Assembly: GCF_030499575.1 (NCBI RefSeq)
Contig: NZ_JASTLC010000001.1
Coordinates: 5,604,001 to 5,668,000, forward strand
Length of the DNA stretch: 64,000 nucleotides
Reading direction: 5' to 3'
From: Streptomyces sp. DG2A-72
GTDB lineage: Bacteria; Actinomycetota; Actinomycetes; Streptomycetales; Streptomycetaceae
Shown here: positions 1-7,770 of the stretch, piece by piece
How the letters are laid out: each line of letters starts with the position of its first letter
Position numbering within the stretch: position 1 is the stretch's first letter
The notes under the pieces: model-generated
What the model saw: the letters and a program-made list of their open reading frames with translations, nothing else
Databases searched by the model: none
Told to the model about the DNA's origin: nothing
Translations under genes and position numbers: made by a program

Positions 1-20
1 GCGGATTCGCCCGCAGACGA

Positions 21-323
21 TTGGAGAACAAGTTGCCCCCGAAGAAGGCGAAGGTTCGGCAGAAGGCCGTCCGCCGTGCCCGTGTGACCCGCGTGATCAT
101 GGCCTGCGGCCTGTGTGACGCGGACGAGCGGACGACGGAGATCGTGAGCGGCCTGTGCCGCGAATGCCTGGCGGAGGTCGAGGCCGAGGGGCCGGTGTAC
201 GGCTACGTCCCGGACACCTTCCTGCCCGGCCCGCGCGATGGCAGCACCCTGCCCGGCGCGGACGAGGTCATCGACGTCACCGAGCGCGTCGACGCTCTTC
301 GCCGTGCGGCGGGACTGCTGTGA
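21..323 (+). CDS. Small basic protein with a four-cysteine zinc-ribbon motif
   Basis: A 100-aa protein read from a TTG start. The frame is open to the left edge of the window, so the true start may lie outside it; an internal ATG at residue 27 is an alternative. The N-terminus is strongly basic. It is followed by CxxC (C29, C32) and a second CxxC (C46, C49) separated by 13 residues, a spacing typical of zinc ribbons that bind nucleic acid or a protein partner. The C-terminal half is acidic and has no recognisable domain. The stop overlaps the GTG of the Uma2-type gene, so the two are probably co-translated. The family is not recognised and function is unknown. Confidence 0.55.
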   Translation: MENKLPPKKAKVRQKAVRRARVTRVIMACGLCDADERTTEIVSGLCRECLAEVEAEGPVYGYVPDTFLPGPRDGSTLPGADEVIDVTERVDALRRAAGLL

Positions 324-1099
324 GCGTGCATGGTTCGCCGCTCAGGGCGCCGCGGGAATCAGGGAAACGGCTGCAGATGTTCCTCACGGAATTCGAGGAA
401 CTGGCCCGAGTGGCGCCCGAGATGGTGCAACTGGAGTTCATCGACGGCCGACTCGAAGTCCGGCCGACGCCCGACGGGGGTCATCTCAAGGCACTTGAGA
501 GGATCACTGATGCCTGCCGGCATCTCCGTCCTGAGTTGGACTTCCATCAGTCGCGCGGGATCAAGGTGGGGGAACACGCGTCCGGACGCGCGTGGCTGGA
601 CGGTGCGCTGGCACCGGCAAGGTACTTCGCGAACGATGCCGATGGTGCCGAATGGGCGGACCCCGACGGCGTATTGATGGCAGTCACCGTCGTCATGAGC
701 ACCGACAGACGGGATCCTGTTGCCCTTCGTGAGGCGTATGCCGCCGCGAGAATCCCTGTGTACCTGGTGGTGGACCGGGCTGACCGCTCGGCGGCCGTGT
801 TCTTCGAACCGATGGACGGCCGGTACCGGTCGGCGACGATGTGCGCCTTCGGCAGCATGCTGAGATTGCCGGAGCCGGTGGGCGTGAATCTGCGGACCGC
901 GGTATTCGATGGGCTGGAGGAGGAACCTGCGGGCGCCGTGCGTATCTCCACCGAGGTCGCAGCTCAGTACCTCGCCGACCTGCGGCAGGCACAGGGCGCC
1001 GAGACCGACGAGGAAGCGGTGAGGAAAGCCGTCATGGAAGCGGCACGGCGGATTCAGGCACGCGAGCGTACGGATGTCAGCGGGCAGGAGGAGCTGTGA
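320..1099 (+). CDS. Uma2 family (DUF820) putative endonuclease
   Basis: A 259-aa protein of the Uma2/DUF820 family, a PD-(D/E)XK-like fold very abundant in Streptomyces and cyanobacteria and predicted to be an endonuclease of unknown physiological role. Visible family features are the N-terminal segment leading to the VQLEFIDGRL motif, the catalytic-core stretch ending in PDGVLMAVTVVMS, and the helix plus strand IPVYLVVDRAD. GTG at 320 was chosen because it overlaps the upstream stop (GTGA); ATG at 377 is the alternative and would skip a short basic leader. The C-terminal 50 residues are charged and helical. Lateral mobility is common in this family, which fits the accessory genes around it. 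Confidence 0.75.
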   Translation: MSVHGSPLRAPRESGKRLQMFLTEFEELARVAPEMVQLEFIDGRLEVRPTPDGGHLKALERITDACRHLRPELDFHQSRGIKVGEHASGRAWLDGALAPARYFANDADGAEWADPDGVLMAVTVVMSTDRRDPVALREAYAAARIPVYLVVDRADRSAAVFFEPMDGRYRSATMCAFGSMLRLPEPVGVNLRTAVFDGLEEEPAGAVRISTEVAAQYLADLRQAQGAETDEEAVRKAVMEAARRIQARERTDVSGQEEL

Positions 1100-1120
1100 T
1101 GTACCAGGAAGCGGAGGCGT

Positions 1121-1140
1121 GTACAGCATCCCTGCTGTAC
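1121..1140. promoter_or_regulatory. Perfect inverted repeat, probable antitoxin operator
   Basis: Arms GTACAGCA (1121-1128) and TGCTGTAC (1133-1140) form a perfect dyad around a 4-nt spacer, 9 nt before the antitoxin ATG. Ribbon-helix-helix antitoxins repress their own promoters through such short dyads, so autoregulation of the downstream toxin-antitoxin pair is the simplest reading. It could also form a short mRNA hairpin in the leader. Confidence 0.55.
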
Positions 1141-1149
1141 GGTGGCTTC

Positions 1150-1380
1150 ATGTCGCGACACGTCACCATCCGCCTGGACGAGGAGTTCCACGATCGCCTG
1201 AAGGCGCGCGCGGCTGCCGAGGGGACGACGGTCACGGCCCTGATCACGGACGTCGTCAGGCGTGAACTCGACGAGGACCGTGAGCAGTTCCTGGCGGGGG
1301 TCGAGGAGTTCGCCGAGCACTGGGACTACTTCCAGGAGCGGTTCGGGAAGCAGGAGCGGTCCGGAGGGCCGGCCACGTGA
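1150..1380 (+). CDS. Ribbon-helix-helix antitoxin of a Doc-like toxin pair
   Basis: A 76-aa protein. The N-terminus MSRHVTIRLDEEFHDRLKAR is the beta-strand plus helix of a ribbon-helix-helix (Arc/MetJ-like) DNA-binding domain, followed by the second helix GTTVTALITDVVRREL. The acidic C-terminus (residues 50-76) would be the toxin-binding tail. The start at 1150 sits directly after a perfect 20-nt operator-like dyad. A longer reading from ATG 1100 is open but would place that dyad inside the gene. The stop overlaps the GTG of the toxin gene, the normal antitoxin-first arrangement. Confidence 0.75.
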   Translation: MSRHVTIRLDEEFHDRLKARAAAEGTTVTALITDVVRRELDEDREQFLAGVEEFAEHWDYFQERFGKQERSGGPAT

Positions 1381-1757
1381 AGATCACCATGGAGTGGGCG
1401 TGGGAGGCGATGGCCCACCATTTGCCCTCGGACCCGGCCGTCTGGGATCCCTCGGGCCTGATTGCCGCTGTCGCGCGGCACCAGAACGACCTGGTGCTCG
1501 TCGCGGAGCAGCCCGCGCCGGACATCGCCTGGCGAGCCGCCGCGTTCCTGCACACCCTGGCCGTGTGCCCGCCGTTGGAGTCGCCGATGAACGAGTTCTA
1601 CGCGGCTGCGGCCACGCGGTCGTACCTTCGCGTGGCCGGGGCGAAATCGATGCCCTCGCCGATGCTCCTCGGCGATCTGGTCGAGGCTGCCAAGGCGGGG
1701 AGAACCGACGTGTTCGGGGTGGCGCGAGAGCTGCGGACCGCGATGCGACCGGCCTGA
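1377..1757 (+). CDS. Fic/Doc-like toxin with a degenerate active-site motif
   Basis: A 126-aa protein, the length of Doc toxins. The segment RAAAFLHTLAVCPPLESPMN lines up with the Doc helix and loop that normally read as an 'aaxLhxLxxxHPFxDGNKR' pattern. Here the catalytic His, Asp, Gly and Arg are absent (CPPLESPMN in their place). The rest is all-helical as in Doc: an N-terminal helix with ALIAAVARH-like spacing and a C-terminal DLARELR-type helix. Streptomyces genomes hold a family of such short toxin-like proteins lacking the Fic signature. It overlaps the antitoxin by 4 nt. It may be an inactive Fic fold, a toxin with another mechanism, or a partner that only binds the antitoxin. Confidence 0.6.
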   Translation: MKITMEWAWEAMAHHLPSDPAVWDPSGLIAAVARHQNDLVLVAEQPAPDIAWRAAAFLHTLAVCPPLESPMNEFYAAAATRSYLRVAGAKSMPSPMLLGDLVEAAKAGRTDVFGVARELRTAMRPA

Positions 1758-2013
1758 TCGAACGCGCGGTGACTGCCCCCGACGGGGAGATCGTCCCAGG
1801 CCAGGGCATCAAAATCCTTGGTGTGGACGGGGATTGGACTCTGCCGAGCGGGGTCACAGGGCTTGTCGTGGGTGGGGTGATGGATGTCGGTGCGTCGGTG
1901 CCGTCGCGACGAGGGACAGGGCGTCCGCCGCTACGACGTCTGCCTCGACACCGAGACCGGCGGGCGGACCCGTGACCGCTTCCGGCGACGGTTCCGTCCC
2001 GGCCGGGCGTGAC
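1758..2013 (+). pseudogene. Possible remnant of a small gene, split over two frames
   Basis: No intact gene is visible between the toxin-like gene and the 2.28-kb gene. About 1770-1870 reads as plausible coding sequence in one frame (GEIVPGQGIKILGVDGDW). About 1885-2013 reads as a basic tail in a second frame (VCLDTETGGRTRDRFRRRF) ending at a TGA. The two pieces could be one decayed small protein. No family is recognised and the call rests only on codon-like composition. Confidence 0.25.
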
Positions 2014-2041
2014 ATCGGGGTGTAGCGCGCTACACCCCGAT
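2014..2041. terminator. 28-bp perfect palindrome, probable bidirectional terminator
   Basis: Positions 2014-2027 are exactly complementary to 2028-2041 (arm: ATCGGGGTGTAGCG). In RNA it would make a very stable hairpin with a tight GC loop. No U-run follows, which is normal for Streptomyces terminators. Its place between unrelated units fits a terminator or barrier; a dimeric repressor operator is the alternative. Confidence 0.5.
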
Positions 2042-2281
2042 TCGGGAGCGCACTCCCTCGAAGCGGCTCCTCGGAAACGGGATCGTTGGTGCGGGAGCGG
2101 GAGCCGAAGGGGTCCAGGGCCGCGTGATCATCCTGTGACCCTGCGTAGGTTGCACGGGTCTTGGCTGTCCCCTGTACGTCGGCTGCATGGGCGCTAACCG
2201 GCGGAAAGCGAGTCTGGAGTCACTTCCACCGCAGCGAACGCGGAGGGAAGCACAAGGCCCCTGACCCGCACTGGAGTTGCG

Positions 2282-2779
2282 ATGACTCGTAAGACCCGCA
2301 TACGCGCCGCCGTCGTCACCGCCACCGCCCTCGTCGTCGCAGGCACCTTCGCCGCCGGCGCCGCGACGGCCGGGCCCGCGGCGGCCGGCAAGCCCAGCAA
2401 GGCGCAGGTCGCCTCGCTGTTCGACACGTGGAACGCCGCACTGCAGACCGGTGACCCGGAGAAGGTCGCCGACCTGTACGCCAAGGACGCCGTCCTGCTC
2501 CCCACCGTCTCCAACAAGATCCGTACCGACCGGGCGGGCATCGTCGACTACTTCGAGCACTTCCTGGCGAACAAGCCGGTCGGGAAGAAGATCCAGACCG
2601 TGGTCAACGTCCTCGACTCCAACTCGGTCATCGACGCCGGGGCGTACCAGTTCGCGCTGACCGACCACGAGACCGGCGAGGAGCGCGTCGTCAAGGCTCG
2701 CTACACGTACGAGTACGAGAAGCGGGACGGCGTGTGGAAGATCGTCAACCACCACTCTTCTGCGATGCCCGAAGGCTGA
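2282..2779 (+). CDS. Secreted SgcJ/EcaC-type NTF2-like protein
   Basis: A 165-aa protein with a clear Sec signal peptide: KTRIR basic start, hydrophobic AAVVTATALVVAGTFAAGAA, and probable cleavage around residue 30-40 after an Ala-rich stretch. The mature part is an NTF2/SnoaL-like alpha+beta barrel (residues 43-165) of the SgcJ/EcaC (DUF4440-like) group. It starts VASLFDTWNAALQTGDPEKV and ends YEKRDGVWKIVNHHSS. Members bind small hydrophobic ligands or act as lyases or isomerases; the substrate here cannot be inferred. The last 35 nt overlap tail-to-tail with the sensor kinase gene on the other strand. Confidence 0.8.
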   Translation: MTRKTRIRAAVVTATALVVAGTFAAGAATAGPAAAGKPSKAQVASLFDTWNAALQTGDPEKVADLYAKDAVLLPTVSNKIRTDRAGIVDYFEHFLANKPVGKKIQTVVNVLDSNSVIDAGAYQFALTDHETGEERVVKARYTYEYEKRDGVWKIVNHHSSAMPEG

Positions 2780-4169
2780 TCTCCACGCTCAGCCCGCCGC
2801 CATGGGGGTCCCCCCGGTCGAGCGAAGCCGAGACTGGGGGAGCGTCCTTCAGAGCCACCGTGCCGCCGTCGTCCGTCACCAGTTGCTTGACGACCGCCAG
2901 GCCCAGGCCCGACCCCGCGCGCCCGGTGAGGCCCTGGCCCCGCCAGAAGCGGTCGAAGGCGCGGGACTTCTCCGCGTCCGACATGCCGGGGCCCTCGTCC
3001 GCCACGGACAGCACCACTTCGTCGCCCCCCTGGTCGACCCGTACGGTGATCGTTCCGCCGTCCGGTGAGACCTCCAGGGCGTTCGAGAGCACGTTGTCCA
3101 GAACCTGGTCCAGATGGCCGGGGCTGGACAGGACAAGCAGCCGGTCGTCGGCACTCCCCCTGAGCGCGATGGTGACTCCGCGCTCGTCGGCGGCCGGCCT
3201 CCACACCGAGAGGCGTTCCCGCACGATGTCCCACAGGGGCAGTTGTTCGGCCGCCGACACCTTCGCCTCTGCCCGGGCGAGGACCAGCAGGCCGTTCACC
3301 AGGCGGCTCATGCGGACGACCTCCGCCGTCGCCTGCTCCACGTCCTCCCGTACGAAGTCGTCGTCCACGCCGTCCGCGATGTTGTCCAGGGACAGGCGCA
3401 ATGCCGTGAGGGGAGTGCGGAGTTGGTGGGAGGCGTCGGCGACGAAGATGCGCTGCGAGGCGATGAGGGTGTCGAGGCGCTCACCGGCCTGGTTGAGGGT
3501 GCGCGCCAGCGTCTGTGTCTCCGACGGGCCCGTCACCGTCGACCGCGCCGTCAGGTCGCCGTCGCTGAACTTGCTCGCCATCTCGTTGAGCTGGCGCAGG
3601 GGGCGGGTGATGCGCCGTGCCGCCGCGGCGCCGATCACGGCGGCCACGACGAGGACGGCGACCGCGAGGCCCGCGCGGAAGCCCCAGATCTGCCACAGCC
3701 GGCCGGTCAGGGCGTCGGTCGAGTACACGATGCGTACGGCGCCGACGACCTCGCCCCGGTTGCGGCCGTCACCGGCCACCGCGCTCTCCCGGGCGGGAAC
3801 GGTGATCGTCAGTTCCGGTCCCCAGATGAAGGAGGAGCCCCAGTCGGTCGCGGGCTCGCCCGTCTTGAGGACCTTGGCCAGGTCCGCGTCCCGGTCCGGT
3901 TTCGGCAGACCCGTCTCGGCGCAGCTCCCGGTCACCTCGACCTCGCCGGGCGTCTGGCCGGCGTACGCCGCGGCCATCTCGCCCAGCGCCGCGCACGACG
4001 GGGCGTTTCCGTTGCCGAGCAGCAGGGCCATGGTGTCGGCCTCCCGCCGGACGGAATCCGCGGTGTCGCCCCGCAGCTGGTCCGTGAGCGTGAAGGCCAC
4101 CGGCACGGTGAACAGGGCGATGGCGACGGCGGTGAGACCGACGTAACTGCGGATGAGCTGACGGATCAT
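2745..4169 (-). CDS. Two-component sensor histidine kinase (HAMP, EnvZ/PhoR class)
   Basis: A 474-aa membrane kinase. TM1 spans about residues 9-30, an extracytoplasmic sensor region about 31-158, TM2 about 161-185, and HAMP about 186-238. The HisKA motif VADASHQLRTPLTALRLS places the phospho-acceptor at H248. The HATPase domain has an N-box (NVLSNALEVSP), a G1 box (DEGPGM) and a G2 box (GSGLGLAVVKQL). It autophosphorylates and should signal to the overlapping response regulator; the stimulus is unknown. The extreme C-terminus is odd. Between LKDAPP and GGLSVEISLR, where homologues have a short turn, an in-frame copy of a dispersed Streptomyces repeat encodes about 13 extra residues. ATG overlaps the regulator stop (ATGA). 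Confidence 0.92.
   Translation of the reverse strand: MIRQLIRSYVGLTAVAIALFTVPVAFTLTDQLRGDTADSVRREADTMALLLGNGNAPSCAALGEMAAAYAGQTPGEVEVTGSCAETGLPKPDRDADLAKVLKTGEPATDWGSSFIWGPELTITVPARESAVAGDGRNRGEVVGAVRIVYSTDALTGRLWQIWGFRAGLAVAVLVVAAVIGAAAARRITRPLRQLNEMASKFSDGDLTARSTVTGPSETQTLARTLNQAGERLDTLIASQRIFVADASHQLRTPLTALRLSLDNIADGVDDDFVREDVEQATAEVVRMSRLVNGLLVLARAEAKVSAAEQLPLWDIVRERLSVWRPAADERGVTIALRGSADDRLLVLSSPGHLDQVLDNVLSNALEVSPDGGTITVRVDQGGDEVVLSVADEGPGMSDAEKSRAFDRFWRGQGLTGRAGSGLGLAVVKQLVTDDGGTVALKDAPPVSASLDRGDPHGGGLSVEISLRASQKSGG
2803..2842. repeat. Dispersed Streptomyces palindromic repeat inside the kinase gene
   Basis: A GC-rich element beginning TGGGGGTCCCCCCGG and ending AGACTGGGGGAG, with an internal GAGCGAAGCCGAG-like core. 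Very similar elements recur between genes in many Streptomyces genomes. Here it lies in frame in the last 30 codons of the sensor kinase gene, adding residues without breaking the frame. Confidence 0.65.
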
Positions 4170-4852
4170 GGTGCGCTCTTACCGCCGTCCACGATCTCCA
4201 GCCGGAAGCCGACGCCCCGTACCGCCTCGATCGTGATCGCGCCCGCGAATTTCCGCCGCAGCGCCGCCACATGCACGTCGAGTGTCTTGGTCGGGCCGAA
4301 CCAGTTCGCGTCCCAGACCGCCTCCATGATCTGCTCGCGCGACATCAGCGCGCCCGGCTCCTCGGTGAGGAAGGCCAGCAGGTCGTACTCCTTGGGGGCG
4401 AGGGACACCTCATCGCCGTCCAGCCGGACGCGAGCGGCCTTGCGGTCGATCGTCAGGCGCGGGCCGTAGCGGTCGGGGCCGGACTCCGCGGCCGTACGGG
4501 GCTGGAAGCGCCGCATCACCGCCCGTATCCGCGCGATGACCTCTCGCACCCCGAACGGTTTGGACACATAGTCGTCCGCGCCCAGCTCCAGGCCCACCAC
4601 CCGGTCCGTCTCGTCGCTGCGTGCGCTGATCACGATGATCGGCACGTCGCCTCGCTCGCGCAGCGCCTTGCAGACGTCGAGGCCGTCGGTGTCGGGCAGA
4701 CCGAGGTCGAGGAGGACGACGTCGTACGGCCCCTCGTACGCGAGCGCCGCGCCGCCCGTGGTCACCCACTCCACCTCGAAGCCGTAGCGGATCAGGCCGC
4801 GCCGGAGGGACTCCGCCACCGGCTCATCGTCTTCCACCAGAAGTACGCGCAC
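4166..4852 (-). CDS. OmpR/PhoB-family response regulator
   Basis: A 228-aa regulator. The receiver domain (residues 1-115) has the acidic pocket (E7, D8), phospho-acceptor D49 in VVLLDLGLP, and K98 in YVSKPF. The C-terminal winged helix (about 135-225) carries the usual SLAPKEYDLLAFL and REQIMEAVW helices and the recognition helix KTLDVHVAALRRKF. The GTG at 4852 gives the canonical MRVLLVEDDE start; an upstream ATG would add about 30 residues not seen in the family. It shares a 4-nt overlap with the kinase gene, so the two form one operon. The promoter must lie in the 200-bp gap facing ask. Confidence 0.92.
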   Translation of the reverse strand: MRVLLVEDDEPVAESLRRGLIRYGFEVEWVTTGGAALAYEGPYDVVLLDLGLPDTDGLDVCKALRERGDVPIIVISARSDETDRVVGLELGADDYVSKPFGVREVIARIRAVMRRFQPRTAAESGPDRYGPRLTIDRKAARVRLDGDEVSLAPKEYDLLAFLTEEPGALMSREQIMEAVWDANWFGPTKTLDVHVAALRRKFAGAITIEAVRGVGFRLEIVDGGKSAP

Positions 4853-5052
4853 AAGCGGAACCTTAGTGCTTGAAAGTTGATACACAGAGGTCGCTTGTGA
4901 CCCGCGGCACTTTTTCGCGTGCCTTCGCCGTATGCCGGGCATGTGCAGTCCGAGAACGAGCGGCCGGAGATCTCACCATGCGGTATTCCGGAGGGGAAAT
5001 TCGGACGCTCGGTAAACTGAGCCGACACACACGGACTGAGCGAGGAGCGCAC

Positions 5053-6330
5053 GTGGGCCTTGTCGTGCAGAAGTACGGAGGCTCCTCCGTAGCCGATGCC
5101 GAGGGCATCAAGCGCGTCGCCAAGCGGATCGTGGAAGCGAAGAAGAACGGCCACCAGGTGGTCGTCGTCGTTTCCGCGATGGGCGACACGACGGACGAGC
5201 TGATCGATCTCGCCGGAGAGGTATCACCGATGCCTGCCGGGCGTGAGTTCGACATGCTGCTGACCGCCGGAGAGCGGATCTCCATGGCACTGCTGGCCAT
5301 GGCGATCAAAAACCTGGGGCACGAAGCCCAGTCGTTCACCGGCAGCCAGGCAGGCGTCATCACCGACTCGGTCCACAACAAAGCCCGGATCATCGACGTC
5401 ACGCCCGGCCGTATCCGGACCGCGCTGGACGAGGGCAACATCGCCATCGTGGCCGGGTTCCAGGGTGTCTCCCAGGACAAGAAGGACATCACCACGCTGG
5501 GGCGCGGTGGGTCCGACACGACGGCCGTCGCCCTCGCCGCCGCCCTCGACGCCGAGGTGTGCGAGATCTACACCGACGTCGACGGCGTGTTCACCGCCGA
5601 CCCGCGCGTGGTGAAGAAGGCGAAGAAGATCGACTGGATCTCCTTCGAGGACATGCTGGAGCTGGCCGCGTCCGGCTCGAAGGTGCTGCTCCACCGGTGT
5701 GTGGAGTACGCCCGCCGCTACAACATCCCGATCCATGTCCGGTCCAGCTTCAGCGGACTGCAGGGCACATGGGTCAGCAGCGAGCCGATTGAGCAAGGGG
5801 ACAACAAGGTGGAGCAGGCCATCATCTCCGGTGTCGCGCACGACACCTCCGAGGCCAAGATCACGGTTGTCGGCGTGCCGGACAAGCCGGGCGAGGCCGC
5901 CGCGATCTTCCGCACGATCTCGGACGCCGAGATCAACATCGACATGATCGTGCAGAACGTGTCCGCCGCCTCCACCGGCCTGACGGACATCTCGTTCACG
6001 CTCCCCAAGACCGACGGCCGCAAGGCCATCGACGCCCTGGAGAAGAACAAGCACGGCATCGGCTACGAATCGCTGCGCTACGACGACCAGATCGGCAAGA
6101 TCTCGCTCGTCGGCGCCGGCATGAAGACCAACCCGGGCGTCACGGCCGACTTCTTCACGGCTCTGTCCGACGCCGGCGTGAACATCGAGCTGATCTCCAC
6201 CTCCGAGATCCGTATCTCCGTGGTCACCCGCGCCGACGACGTCAAGGAGGCCGTGACCGCCGTGCACACCGCCTTCGGGCTCGACTCCGACAGCGACGAG
6301 GCCGTTGTCTACGGAGGCACCGGCCGATGA
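5053..6330 (+). CDS. ask: Aspartokinase (alpha subunit)
   Basis: A 425-aa aspartate kinase catalysing ATP-dependent phosphorylation of aspartate, the first step to lysine/diaminopimelate, threonine, methionine and ectoine. Visible features are the N-terminal KYGGSSV nucleotide/substrate motif, [19 protein letters not shown], and two C-terminal ACT domains (about residues 265-425; [19 protein letters not shown] and [10 protein letters not shown]). The GTG at 5053 follows a good GAGGAG ribosome site, and upstream in-frame codons belong to the leader. The stop overlaps the asd ATG (ATGA). A second in-frame start for the beta subunit lies at 5809. Feedback inhibition through the ACT domains is expected from the family. 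Confidence 0.96.
   Translation: MGLVVQKYGGSSVADAEGIKRVAKRIVEAKKNGHQVVVVVSAMGDTTDELIDLAGEVSPMPAGREFDMLLTAGERISMALLAMAIKNLGHEAQSFTGSQAGVITDSVHNKARIIDVTPGRIRTALDEGNIAIVAGFQGVSQDKKDITTLGRGGSDTTAVALAAALDAEVCEIYTDVDGVFTADPRVVKKAKKIDWISFEDMLELAASGSKVLLHRCVEYARRYNIPIHVRSSFSGLQGTWVSSEPIEQGDNKVEQAIISGVAHDTSEAKITVVGVPDKPGEAAAIFRTISDAEINIDMIVQNVSAASTGLTDISFTLPKTDGRKAIDALEKNKHGIGYESLRYDDQIGKISLVGAGMKTNPGVTADFFTALSDAGVNIELISTSEIRISVVTRADDVKEAVTAVHTAFGLDSDSDEAVVYGGTGR
5809..6330 (+). CDS. ask: Aspartokinase beta subunit (internal in-frame start)
   Basis: An in-frame GTG at codon 253 of ask is preceded by AAGGGG at 5795-5800, 8 nt upstream, a convincing internal ribosome site. The product (173 aa, starting [12 protein letters not shown]) would consist only of the two ACT regulatory domains. 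This is the known alpha2-beta2 architecture of Corynebacterium and Bacillus aspartokinases, whose beta start lies at the equivalent position. The signal is seen in the sequence; expression is inferred from the family. Confidence 0.7.
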   Translation: MEQAIISGVAHDTSEAKITVVGVPDKPGEAAAIFRTISDAEINIDMIVQNVSAASTGLTDISFTLPKTDGRKAIDALEKNKHGIGYESLRYDDQIGKISLVGAGMKTNPGVTADFFTALSDAGVNIELISTSEIRISVVTRADDVKEAVTAVHTAFGLDSDSDEAVVYGGTGR

Positions 6331-7379
6331 CCGTCCGACCGACGCTCGCGGTCGTGGGAGCGACCGGAGCCGTCGGCACGGTCATGCTCCAGATCCTGTC
6401 CCAGCACGCGGACATCTGGGGCGAGATCCGTCTGATCGCCTCGCCGCGCTCGGCCGGCCGCAAGCTGGCCGTGCGCGGCGAGGAGGTCGAGGTGGTGGCG
6501 CTCACCGAGGAGGCCTTCGACGGCGTCGACGTCGCCATGTTCGACGTACCGGACGAGGTCGCGGCGCAGTGGGCTCCCGTCGCCGCCGCCAAGGGCGCCG
6601 TGGTGGTGGACAATTCGGGCGCCTTCCGGATGGACCCCGATGTGCCGCTCGTCGTGCCCGAGGTCAATCCGCATGCGGCGCGGGTCCGGCCTCGCGGGAT
6701 CATCGCCAACCCGAACTGCACGACGCTGTCGATGATCGTGGCCCTGGGCGCGCTGCATGCCGAGTACGGGCTGCGCGAGCTGGTGGTGTCGTCGTACCAG
6801 GCCGTCAGCGGGGCCGGTCGGACCGGCGTCGAGACGCTGCGCCGGCAGTTGTCCCTGGTGGCCGGTACGGAGCTGGGGACCAGCCCCGGTGATGTACGGC
6901 GGGCCGTCGGCGACGACACCGGGCCGTTCCCGGAGCCGGTCGCGCTGAACGTCGTACCGTGGGCCGGGTCCCTGCGTGAGGACGGCTGGTCGTCGGAGGA
7001 GATGAAGGTGCGGGACGAGTCCCGCAAGATCCTCGGACTGCCGCGGCTGCCCGTCGCCGTGACATGCGTCCGGGTGCCGGTGGTCACCACGCACGCCCTG
7101 ACCGTGCACGCCCGCTTCGAGGGCGAGGTCACCGTCGAGGGCGTCCGCGAACTTCTGGCCACGGCGCCCGGTGTCGTCCTCTTCGACAACCCGGCCGCGG
7201 GGGAGTTCCCCACGCCCGCCGATGTGGTCGGCACCGATCCGACCTGGGTGGGGCGCGTGCGCCGGGCGCTGGACGACCCCACGGCGCTCGAACTCTTCGT
7301 GTGCGGGGACAACCTGCGCAAGGGCGCCGCACTCAACACCGCGCAGATCGCCGAGCTGGTGGCGGCGGAGTTCCGCTGA
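6327..7379 (+). CDS. asd: Aspartate-semialdehyde dehydrogenase
   Basis: A 350-aa NADP-dependent enzyme that reduces beta-aspartyl phosphate, the product of aspartokinase, to aspartate semialdehyde. The Rossmann motif GATGAVG is at residues 11-17. The catalytic cysteine is C131 in [13 protein letters not shown]. The substrate-binding segment [10 protein letters not shown] is near residue 95. Length and motifs match the family. It overlaps ask by 4 nt, giving the standard actinobacterial ask-asd operon, and is followed at 7505 by a strong terminator. Confidence 0.96.
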   Translation: MTVRPTLAVVGATGAVGTVMLQILSQHADIWGEIRLIASPRSAGRKLAVRGEEVEVVALTEEAFDGVDVAMFDVPDEVAAQWAPVAAAKGAVVVDNSGAFRMDPDVPLVVPEVNPHAARVRPRGIIANPNCTTLSMIVALGALHAEYGLRELVVSSYQAVSGAGRTGVETLRRQLSLVAGTELGTSPGDVRRAVGDDTGPFPEPVALNVVPWAGSLREDGWSSEEMKVRDESRKILGLPRLPVAVTCVRVPVVTTHALTVHARFEGEVTVEGVRELLATAPGVVLFDNPAAGEFPTPADVVGTDPTWVGRVRRALDDPTALELFVCGDNLRKGAALNTAQIAELVAAEFR

Positions 7380-7504
7380 GTTCTTCAGCCCACAGGAAAA
7401 TGCTCCGGGCGCGGCCGAAAGCGTTTGTAGAATCCATGTACGACATGTGAGCTGGATGATGGTCCGGACCACTTGTGCCGGACTCTTCGGCGTTCGAAGA
7501 TTTC

Positions 7505-7540
7505 CTCCCCGCCCTCCGCAACCGTGCGGAGGGCGGGGAG
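7505..7540. terminator. Strong hairpin terminator of the ask-asd operon
   Basis: A 16-bp perfect GC-rich stem (7505-7520 with 7525-7540) and 4-nt loop ACCG, about 125 nt after the asd stop. It is the best terminator candidate for the operon and also insulates the sigma factor gene downstream. Confidence 0.8.
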
Positions 7541-7565
7541 CGTCTTTGCGGTCGCCCTCCCTGGG

Positions 7566-7625
7566 GCGTGGAGACGCGATGTGGTCGGCGTGGGGACGCC
7601 GTGAGCCGAGCGTGGGGACGCTCGG
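7566..7625. repeat. Three tandem mini-hairpins with a shared CGTGGGGACG core
   Basis: Three consecutive stem-loops share the same kind of 4-purine loop. GCGT-GGAG-ACGC is at 7566-7577. GGCGT-GGGG-ACGCC is at 7587-7600. CCGAGCGT-GGGG-ACGCTCGG is at 7606-7625. They lie in the 390-bp gap before the ECF sigma gene, 145 nt from its start. They could be repeated operator half-sites or a structured leader; nothing standard explains them. The rest of the gap shows no gene. Confidence 0.6.
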
Positions 7626-7770
7626 TTCATATGGGATGTAAGGGAAGAGCGGGACACATGAGGCCTTGTGAGGCACCTTCAGTTGTGCTGCCTGAGGAGA
7701 GAACGGCGCCTGGCGTGAACGTGACGCCCGGCACGTACAACCCTCATGGGGGGACGCGTGTCCAACTGGC

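Noticed and set aside
4860..5052. Possible riboswitch in the ask leader
   Set aside because: No lysine-riboswitch core or other known aptamer pattern; only a short leader with a normal ribosome site.
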